Positions 1 to 4,699 of a stretch of 5,570 nt of DNA are shown one piece after another. The DNA is from Firmicutes bacterium CAG:170. GTDB taxonomy: Bacteria > Bacillota > Clostridia > Oscillospirales > Oscillospiraceae. The notes under the pieces were generated by a model. That model worked only from the letters and a program-made list of their open reading frames with translations. It had not been told where the DNA came from and ran no database searches. The stretch's first letter is position 1. Every line of letters begins with the position of its first letter. The position numbers and the translations under genes were made by a program. The stretch lies in the NCBI GenBank assembly GCA_000436735.1, contig FR887165.1, forward strand, positions 4,482 through 10,051, read 5' to 3'.

Positions 1-470
1 CACACCTGAACCGCGCGACCTTTTACGCCCATTATTCCGACTGCTTTGACCTGCTGGAGAACATTGAGGAGGATCTGTTCGGGCAGTTTGAGCGCTCCAT
101 GCAGGACTATGTGCAGTCCTTTGACATTGCGCGGCTTGTGGATGGGCTTTACCGGATCGTTCAGGAAAACGAAGAGGTCTGCCGCGTCTTGCTGTTCGGG
201 CGGCGCAGCACGGAGCTGATCCACCGGATGATCGCCTATGCGCACGACCTGAGCATTTCCGCATGGCAGAGGACCCTGAAAAACGCGTCTGCGGACGAGC
301 TGGAAATGCTCTATCTCTGCCTGTCGAACGGACTTTTGAGTGTCGTGCTGGATGGCTACGACCGATTTGACCGGCAGGGTGTGATCCATTTCGTCGAGCG
401 GATGTACCTGCAGGCAATCACGCCGTTTCTGACCGAGGTTCCGCCGCAGCTGCGGCACGGTCCGGCGTGA
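1..470 (+). CDS. TetR/AcrR-family transcriptional regulator, 5'-truncated by window edge
   Basis: This is the C-terminal part of a TetR-family DNA-binding repressor. The reading frame is open from base 3 to the TGA at 468-470, giving 155 visible residues. The visible N-terminus, NRATFYAHYSDCFDLLENI, is the classic end of the TetR helix-turn-helix (recognition helix followed by the FYxHYxDxxdLL segment), so only about 25-40 residues of the DNA-binding domain should be missing. The Met at base 99 is internal, not the start, because the family motif lies upstream of it. The rest is an all-helical ligand-binding/dimerisation region ending in an amphipathic helix rich in Phe and Leu; it looks like the small C-terminal domains of DhaS-like TetR proteins. 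No ligand can be read from it. It is followed by a 328-base gap holding a palindromic element, so it is probably not in an operon with the next gene. Regulation of the downstream membrane protein is possible but unproven. Family assignment is firm; target and ligand are unknown. Confidence 0.9.
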   Translation, partial: HLNRATFYAHYSDCFDLLENIEEDLFGQFERSMQDYVQSFDIARLVDGLYRIVQENEEVCRVLLFGRRSTELIHRMIAYAHDLSISAWQRTLKNASADELEMLYLCLSNGLLSVVLDGYDRFDRQGVIHFVERMYLQAITPFLTEVPPQLRHGPA

Positions 471-510
471 GCGGAGCGTCCGTTTTGCCGCCCGGTGGGA
501 AGTCCTTCTT

Positions 511-670
511 GGGTGTATCTGAAAACTCCTAACGCACTCGGACAGCGGGCCTTTTCGTACTGCGCTGCGGCATTTTTCCTTGAAATACGTCAGTATTCCT
601 GCGAAAAAATGTCTTGCTCAGCGCGAAAATTCCTCGCTGCCGGTCACATTTTCAGTTTTCAGATACACCC
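511..670. repeat. 160-bp palindromic (fold-back) intergenic element with perfect 17-bp terminal inverted repeats, MITE-like
   Basis: The ends are exact inverted repeats: GGGTGTATCTGAAAACT at 511-527 and its reverse complement at 654-670. The rest is an imperfect palindrome about the same centre (590.5). AATAC-gtca-GTATT (584-597) forms the apex, and aligning the 80-base left half with the reverse complement of the right half without gaps gives roughly 50 of 80 identities by eye. Matching blocks include TTTTCG (552-557 against 624-629) and a TTTTTC run (573-578 against 603-608). An RNA copy would form one long interrupted hairpin. No protein is encoded. Terminal inverted repeats, small size and an intergenic site are the hallmarks of a MITE or similar non-autonomous element. 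The flanks share only TT next to each end, so a target-site duplication is not convincing. It could instead be a domesticated transcription-termination or mRNA-processing element for the tetR gene. The structure is seen directly; mobility is inferred. Confidence 0.85.
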
Positions 671-700
671 TTGCAATCATGCCCGGTCCTGTGCTATAAT
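671..700 (+). promoter_or_regulatory. Probable sigma-A promoter with extended -10, upstream of membrane protein gene
   Basis: A perfect -10 hexamer TATAAT lies at 695-700, preceded by TGC (692-694), which makes an extended -10. A candidate -35, TTGCAA (4 of 6 to TTGACA), lies at 671-676 with an 18-base spacer. The start of transcription would fall near 707, giving an mRNA leader of about 90 bases before the ATG at 799. The -35 begins at the first base after the palindromic element, so the element end and the promoter are adjacent. I see no clear operator palindrome in the 701-798 leader. Confidence 0.65.
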
Positions 701-798
701 CCATAATTGAGATATCGTCTTAATAATAACTGCTGCTGGCATGGAAGGTCACAAACGAATACCAAGCGAGTTGAACGGGAAAGGAGCATGGCCCTGAG

Positions 799-1527
799 AT
801 GAAGCAGGATCAACGTCAAGACGAGATTGTGTCTGTTTTAGCACCCGAGAACCGAGAAAACCACCATCTGCATATCGGCCGGCGAAAGCTGAAGAGCATT
901 TTTGCAATGTTTTTGGGCTTTTGCTTCTGGCAGTTGCTTCGTCTGGTGCTGCCGGAGCTGGAGATGCACCCACTGTTTATTTATATTTACGCAATGATGG
1001 AGATCCGTGAATCGTCCGAAAAGACGCGGGTGAGCGGAAAAAAACGCATTTTGGCGACGCTGATCGCCATTGGCGTCGGGATGCCGTTTCTACTGCTGAC
1101 CGACCTGCTGCGAAACATGCCGCAGGTGGTCTGGAAAAGCGGATGGTATGAGATCGTGATCCTGCTGACGGGCACGCTGGCGGTGCTCTGTGCGGCGGAA
1201 TGGGCAAACTGCCGCGATTACTGTGGACTTGCCGCGTCCATCGCGGTCATTCTGATGATCAGCCACTTTGAAAGCAGCGTCTACCTGCATTCCCTGATGC
1301 GTGCGGTGCAGACGATCGTGGGCGTTTCGATCGCGTGGCTGGTCAACGTCAAGCTGTTTCCGTACCCGGTGACAGAGGGAAGCCTCAGCGCATGGCTGCT
1401 GCAAAGGCGCGAGCGCCGAAGCACGCCGAGGGCGAAAGCGGAATATGCGGAGCAGGACGCCGCTTTGGCGTCGGACACGGACAGAGAGGATGTGGACGAA
1501 TGCGGATACAAGGACTGCAAAAGCTGA
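799..1527 (+). CDS. Membrane protein of the aromatic acid exporter (ArAE)/FUSC-like type
   Basis: This 242-residue integral membrane protein has about six hydrophobic segments (roughly residues 32-51, 56-68, 84-103, 116-136, 142-157 and 166-187). Two sequence hallmarks point to the ArAE/FUSC group: the basic stretch IGRRKLKS just before helix 1, and MRAVQTIVGVSIAWLVNVKLFP in helix 6, which resembles the R-x-x-T-x-x-G...N...P signature at the end of the membrane half of these exporters. Family members are thought to move aromatic carboxylates or related small molecules; no substrate can be assigned here. The tail after residue 190 is hydrophilic and charged. The protein is short for a full FUSC transporter, which has a large cytoplasmic domain. 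The start at 799 is chosen because of AAGGAG at 781-786 (12-base gap, a little long); the ATG at 788 sits too close to it and gives only four codons. Its last 28 bases overlap the activase gene, whose RBS (1483-1490) lies within it, so the two are probably cotranscribed. The existence of the gene is firm; the function is tentative. Confidence 0.8.
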   Translation: MKQDQRQDEIVSVLAPENRENHHLHIGRRKLKSIFAMFLGFCFWQLLRLVLPELEMHPLFIYIYAMMEIRESSEKTRVSGKKRILATLIAIGVGMPFLLLTDLLRNMPQVVWKSGWYEIVILLTGTLAVLCAAEWANCRDYCGLAASIAVILMISHFESSVYLHSLMRAVQTIVGVSIAWLVNVKLFPYPVTEGSLSAWLLQRRERRSTPRAKAEYAEQDAALASDTDREDVDECGYKDCKS

Positions 1528-2189
1528 CACTGCTCGACTATCCGGGCAGAACGGCGTGTACGGTGTTCCTGTCCGGGTGCAATTTCCGATGCCCGTTTTG
1601 CCACAATGCGCCGCTCCTTCAGGGCGACACCGGCGATGCGATGGACGAGGACGCGCTTTTGATGTTCCTGAAAAAACGGCAGGGCGTGCTGGACGGCGTT
1701 GCCGTCACCGGCGGGGAGCCGCTTTTGCGGCAGGAGCTTCCCGCTCTGCTGGAAAAGATCAAGGCGCTGGGCTATACCGTCAAGCTGGACACGAACGGCG
1801 CATTTCCGGAGCGGCTGGAGGCGATCGTGCAGGCGGGGCTTGCCGATTATGTCGCCATGGATGTGAAGAACAGCCCGGAGCGCTACGCGCAAACCATCGG
1901 CGTTTGCGAGCCAGATCTCACGCCTGTTTTCAAAAGCGTTTCGTTTCTGCTGCGCGGCACGGTCGCGTATGAGTTTCGGACAACGGCGGTCGCGGAGCTC
2001 CACGACGATGCGTCGTTTCAAAAGCTGGGAGACTGGCTCGCGGGTGCGGAGCGCTATTTTATCCAGTGCTTTGAGCCGCGGGAAACGGTCTTAAAGGCGG
2101 GGCTTCACGCGCCGGCCCCGGAGCAGCTTCACCATTGGGCGGAGCTGGTGCGCCCTAAGATCCCCAATGTGGCGCTGCGCGGTATATGA
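1500..2189 (+). CDS. nrdG: Anaerobic ribonucleoside-triphosphate reductase activating protein (radical SAM, NrdG2 type)
   Basis: This is a radical-SAM glycyl-radical activase of 229 residues. It binds a 4Fe-4S cluster and S-adenosylmethionine and abstracts a hydrogen from the radical glycine of NrdD in the cytoplasm. The cluster motif C-x3-C-x2-C is seen as CNFRCPFC (C27, C31, C34), preceded by LTLLDYPG, which is typical of this subfamily. VTGGEPLL (69-76) is the SAM-binding GGE motif; DTNG (97-100) and MDVK (120-123) are further barrel-strand motifs. The length fits the compact NrdG2 subfamily, which has no extra iron-sulfur domain. The frame is open upstream to an ATG at 1335, but the start at 1500 is preferred because homology begins there and AGAGAGGA lies at 1483-1490, 9 bases upstream. 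It overlaps the membrane protein gene by 28 bases, suggesting coupled translation. nrdD follows after a 143-base regulatory gap, which strongly supports NrdD as the substrate; on motifs alone another glycyl-radical enzyme would be possible. Confidence 0.93.
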   Translation: MRIQGLQKLTLLDYPGRTACTVFLSGCNFRCPFCHNAPLLQGDTGDAMDEDALLMFLKKRQGVLDGVAVTGGEPLLRQELPALLEKIKALGYTVKLDTNGAFPERLEAIVQAGLADYVAMDVKNSPERYAQTIGVCEPDLTPVFKSVSFLLRGTVAYEFRTTAVAELHDDASFQKLGDWLAGAERYFIQCFEPRETVLKAGLHAPAPEQLHHWAELVRPKIPNVALRGI

Positions 2190-2190
2190 A

Positions 2191-2206
2191 AAACAATATA
2201 TTGTTG
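2191..2206. promoter_or_regulatory. NrdR box 1 (distal operator)
   Basis: AACAATATATTGTT (2192-2205) is a perfect 14-bp palindrome. Its central CAATATATTG matches all ten core positions of the known NrdR-box consensus (CwAtATaTwG within a 16-bp box). It begins two bases after the nrdG stop codon. NrdR is the zinc-finger/ATP-cone repressor of ribonucleotide reductase operons and binds paired boxes; the second box lies 32 bp downstream. No nrdR gene is in this window. Confidence 0.8.
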
Positions 2207-2222
2207 CAATGAAAATCAGATG

Positions 2223-2238
2223 GCACAAGATATTGACA
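2223..2238. promoter_or_regulatory. NrdR box 2 (proximal operator, overlapping the -35)
   Basis: The core CAAGATATTG (2226-2235) matches nine of ten core positions of the NrdR-box consensus. It starts exactly 32 bp after box 1, leaving 16 bp between the two 16-bp boxes. That is close to three helical turns and is the spacing typical of NrdR operator pairs. Its right end covers the TTGACA -35 hexamer (2233-2238), so bound NrdR would block RNA polymerase directly. Confidence 0.78.
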
Positions 2239-2262
2239 GATACACATGTTTTGGGTTAAAAT
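2233..2262 (+). promoter_or_regulatory. Sigma-A promoter of nrdD-trxB
   Basis: A consensus -35 TTGACA lies at 2233-2238 and a near-consensus -10 TAAAAT at 2257-2262, with an 18-base spacer. Transcription should start near 2268-2270, giving a leader of about 64 bases to the nrdD ATG at 2333. The -35 lies inside the second NrdR box and the -10 runs into the left arm of the inverted repeat at 2259-2293. Confidence 0.78.
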
Positions 2263-2293
2263 GGGATGCAGCGTATAAAGCTGCATCCCATTT
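2259..2293. repeat. Perfect 14-bp inverted repeat (hairpin) over the nrdD transcription start
   Basis: AAATGGGATGCAGC (2259-2272) is followed by a 7-base loop (gtataaa) and its exact reverse complement GCTGCATCCCATTT (2280-2293). It could be an operator placed over the -10/start region, or a weak terminator for transcripts reading in from nrdG. The run of T after the stem is only three bases, which is poor for an intrinsic terminator. A transcript starting near 2268 keeps only the inner five base pairs (GCAGC/GCTGC) as a 5'-end hairpin. The structure is certain; its role is not. Confidence 0.7.
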
Positions 2294-2317
2294 GCGTGTC
2301 GTGCGAGGCACACAGAC

Positions 2318-2326
2318 AAAGGAGGG
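2318..2326 (+). promoter_or_regulatory. Strong ribosome binding site of nrdD
   Basis: AAAGGAGGG is close to a full complement of the 16S rRNA 3' end. It sits six bases upstream of the ATG at 2333, fixing the nrdD start, and predicts high translation once the promoter is derepressed. Confidence 0.85.
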
Positions 2327-2332
2327 CCTGTT

Positions 2333-4699
2333 ATGTATCGGGTAACAAAGCGAGACGGAAGCATTACGGAATTTCACATTGCCAAGATCGGCAATGCGAT
2401 CACAAAGGCATTTGAGGCAGTGGGCAGAAATCATCACCCCAGTGTGATCGAGATGCTGGCGCTGCGTGTCACGGCGGAATTTGAGCCGAAGATCAAGAAC
2501 GATCTGGTTTCGGTGGAAGATATTCAGGACTGCGTCGAGCGCGTTCTGAGCGAAGCGGGCTATTCGGATGTGGCCAAGGCCTACATTCTGTACCGCAAGC
2601 AGCGGGAAAAGTTGCGCAACGTCGGAAGCACCCTGCTCAATTATAAGGAGCTGGTGGACAATTATCTCCGGATCAACGACTGGCGCGTGAAGGAGAACTC
2701 CACGGTCACATATTCCGTCGGCGGCCTGATCCTCTCCAACTCCGGCGCCATCACAGCCAACTACTGGCTGAGCGAGATCTACGATGCAGAGGTCGCGCAG
2801 GCGCACCGGAACGCGGATCTGCATCTGCATGATCTGAGCATGCTCACCGGCTACTGTGCTGGATGGAGCCTCAGGCAGCTCATACAGGAGGGGCTTGGCG
2901 GCGTGCCGGGAAAGATCAGCTCCGCTCCGGCGTCGCATCTGTCCACGCTCTGCAACCAGATGGTGAACTTCCTCGGCATCATGCAGAATGAGTGGGCGGG
3001 CGCGCAGGCGTTTTCCTCGTTTGACACATACCTTGCGCCGTTTGTCCGCGTGGACAATCTGACGCAGCGCGAGGTCAAGCAGTGCGTGCAGTCGTTCGTC
3101 TACGGCGTCAATACGCCGTCGCGCTGGGGTACGCAGGCACCGTTTTCCAACATCACGCTCGACTGGACGGTGCCGAAGGATATGGCAAACCTTCCTGCCA
3201 TCGTCGGCGGCCGTGAGCAGGCGTTCACCTACGGCGAGTGCCAGAAGGAAATGGACATGGTGAACAAGGCCTTCATCGAGCTGATGATCGAGGGCGACGC
3301 GAACGGACGCGGCTTCCAGTATCCCATTCCGACCTACTCCATCACCAAGGATTTCAATTGGGGCGAGACGGAAAACAACAAGCTCCTCTTTGAAATGACG
3401 GCGAAGTACGGCACGCCGTATTTCTCCAACTACATCAACTCTGATATGGAGCCGAACGACGTGCGCTCCATGTGCTGCCGCCTGCGGCTCGACCTGCGGG
3501 AGCTGCGCAAAAAGTCCGGCGGCTTCTTCGGCTCCGGCGAATCGACCGGCTCGGTCGGCGTGGTGACGATCAACCTGCCGCGCATCGCCTATCTGGCGGA
3601 AAATGAGGCGGATTTCTACCGGAGGCTCGACAAGCTGATGGACGTTGCCGCGCGTTCGCTCAAGACCAAGCGCACGGTCATCACGAAGCTGATGGAGGGC
3701 GGCCTCTACCCCTACACCAAGCGCTACCTCGGCACGTTCGAGAACCATTTTTCGACCATCGGCCTTGTCGGTATGAATGAGGCGGGGCTGAACGCGAAAT
3801 GGCTCCGGAAAGATCTGACCCACCCGGAGACGCAGGCGTTTGCCAAAGACGTACTGAACCATATGCGGCAGCGGCTGAGCGATTATCAGGAGCAGTATGG
3901 CGACCTCTACAATCTGGAGGCCACGCCTGCCGAGTCCACCGCCTACCGCCTTGCCAAGCACGATAAGCAGCTCTATCCCGACATCATCACGGCGAACGAA
4001 AACGGCACGCCGTACTACACGAACTCCAGCCACCTGCCGGTCGGCTATACGGAGGATATTTTCTCCGCGCTTGACATACAGGATGAGCTGCAGACGCTGT
4101 ACACCTCCGGCACGGTGTTCCACGCCTTCCTCGGTGAAAAGCTGCCGGACTGGAAGGCGGCGGCATCCCTTGTCCGGAAGATCGCGGAAAACTACCGCCT
4201 GCCGTATTACACGCTGTCGCCGACATACTCCGTCTGCAAAAACCACGGGTATCTCGCGGGCGAGCAGCCGGTCTGCCCCATTTGCGGAGAAAAAGCCGAG
4301 GTCTACAGCCGCATCACCGGCTATTACCGGCCTGTGCAGAACTGGAACGATGGCAAAGCGCAGGAATTCAAGGATCGCAGAACGTATGACATCGGCTCGT
4401 CGAATCTGACGCACTGCGGTGTTCAGAAGCAGGATACGGCCTCCGAACAGCCTGCCGCGCAGGTACAGGAGGAAGTCGAGCTGTTCGCCACAAAGACCTG
4501 CCCCAACTGCAAGCAGGCCGAGCAGCTTCTTGATGCGGCAGGCGTCCGCTACACGCTGCGCTTCGCGGAGGAAAACCGCGACACCGTCCGCGCGCTCGGC
4601 ATCCGGCAGGCACCGACGCTGGTATCCGGCGGGCAGAAGTGGACCGGCGTGAGCGGTGTGCGGGAGTTTATTGCCGCAAAGGAGAACGCAAATGTATGA
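2333..4699 (+). CDS. nrdD: Anaerobic (class III) ribonucleoside-triphosphate reductase with C-terminal glutaredoxin-like domain
   Basis: This 788-residue oxygen-sensitive glycyl-radical enzyme reduces ribonucleoside triphosphates to deoxyribonucleotides in the cytoplasm. Residues 1-95 are an ATP-cone (starting YRVTKRDGSITEF), the allosteric site sensing ATP/dATP. Residues from about 100 to 690 are the NrdD barrel. HDLSMLTGYC ends in C175, the likely second active-site cysteine, and MCCRL holds C381-C382 on the finger loop, where the thiyl radical should form (C382 by alignment with the M-x-C-R pattern of other NrdDs). A zinc site follows: C635 and H638 (CKNHGYL) with C648 and C651 (CPIC). The glycyl-radical motif is SRITGYY with G663, then WNDGKAQEF. 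A linker rich in Gln, Glu and Ala (about 697-714) leads to a redoxin domain (see separate entry); without it the length is normal for NrdD. The gene has its own NrdR-type promoter and overlaps trxB by 8 bases. Identification is very firm; which cysteine does what is inferred. Confidence 0.97.
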   Translation: MYRVTKRDGSITEFHIAKIGNAITKAFEAVGRNHHPSVIEMLALRVTAEFEPKIKNDLVSVEDIQDCVERVLSEAGYSDVAKAYILYRKQREKLRNVGSTLLNYKELVDNYLRINDWRVKENSTVTYSVGGLILSNSGAITANYWLSEIYDAEVAQAHRNADLHLHDLSMLTGYCAGWSLRQLIQEGLGGVPGKISSAPASHLSTLCNQMVNFLGIMQNEWAGAQAFSSFDTYLAPFVRVDNLTQREVKQCVQSFVYGVNTPSRWGTQAPFSNITLDWTVPKDMANLPAIVGGREQAFTYGECQKEMDMVNKAFIELMIEGDANGRGFQYPIPTYSITKDFNWGETENNKLLFEMTAKYGTPYFSNYINSDMEPNDVRSMCCRLRLDLRELRKKSGGFFGSGESTGSVGVVTINLPRIAYLAENEADFYRRLDKLMDVAARSLKTKRTVITKLMEGGLYPYTKRYLGTFENHFSTIGLVGMNEAGLNAKWLRKDLTHPETQAFAKDVLNHMRQRLSDYQEQYGDLYNLEATPAESTAYRLAKHDKQLYPDIITANENGTPYYTNSSHLPVGYTEDIFSALDIQDELQTLYTSGTVFHAFLGEKLPDWKAAASLVRKIAENYRLPYYTLSPTYSVCKNHGYLAGEQPVCPICGEKAEVYSRITGYYRPVQNWNDGKAQEFKDRRTYDIGSSNLTHCGVQKQDTASEQPAAQVQEEVELFATKTCPNCKQAEQLLDAAGVRYTLRFAEENRDTVRALGIRQAPTLVSGGQKWTGVSGVREFIAAKENANV
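4475..4696 (+). other. Glutaredoxin/NrdH-redoxin-like domain fused to the NrdD C-terminus
   Basis: Residues 715-788 of NrdD form a compact glutaredoxin-like unit: strand VELFAT, redox motif CPNC (C723, C726) at the start of helix 1, then VRYTLRF, GIRQAPTLV with the cis-Pro (P761) expected next to the redox site, and a final helix SGVREFIAAK. Two cysteines rather than one indicate dithiol chemistry. Its likely job is to reduce the disulfide left in the NrdD active site after each turnover and then be reduced by the thioredoxin reductase encoded next. It joins nrdD in frame with no stop or internal RBS, so it is a true fusion rather than a separate nrdH-like gene. The domain identity is clear from motifs; the role is inferred from context. 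Confidence 0.9.
4678..4684 (+). promoter_or_regulatory. Ribosome binding site of trxB, inside the nrdD 3' end
   Basis: AAAGGAG lies seven bases before the ATG at 4692, which fixes that start. Because the site and start codon lie within the last codons of nrdD, translation of the two genes is probably coupled, giving matched amounts of reductase and electron donor. Confidence 0.85.

Noticed and set aside
472..485. CGGA-gcg-TCCG followed by TTTT just after the tetR stop, as an intrinsic terminator
   Set aside because: A four-base-pair stem with a three-base loop is too weak to call, although it could contribute together with the palindromic element.
490..687. GCCCGGT direct repeats (490-496 and 681-687) as target-site duplications of the palindromic element
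   Set aside because: They lie 14 and 10 bases away from the element ends rather than next to them, and a 7-base repeat at this distance is plausible by chance.
495..710. Possible 71-residue + strand protein in the intergenic region
   Set aside because: It runs straight through the palindromic element and over the promoter, has no RBS and resembles no protein I know.
788..802. Four-residue leader peptide (ATG at 788, stop overlapping the ATG at 799)
   Set aside because: The ATG is only one base from the AAGGAG site, too close for normal initiation, and the peptide has no attenuator-like codon run.
1335..1499. An upstream ATG that would extend NrdG by 55 residues
   Set aside because: The extension lies inside the membrane protein gene and is Ala/Arg-rich low-complexity sequence with no family match; the ATG at 1500 has a good RBS and begins at the family's usual N-terminus.
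1281..2021. Minus-strand open frame (246 codons) opposite the membrane protein and nrdG
   Set aside because: It spans two well-supported + strand genes, has no recognisable motif and is another codon-bias shadow.
2216..4414. A very long open frame (732 codons) on the minus strand opposite nrdD
   Set aside because: It is opposite a gene with clear family motifs throughout. Its Arg/Val/Leu/His-rich translation shows no domain and is the usual mirror of a GC-biased codon pattern; no RBS was found for it.
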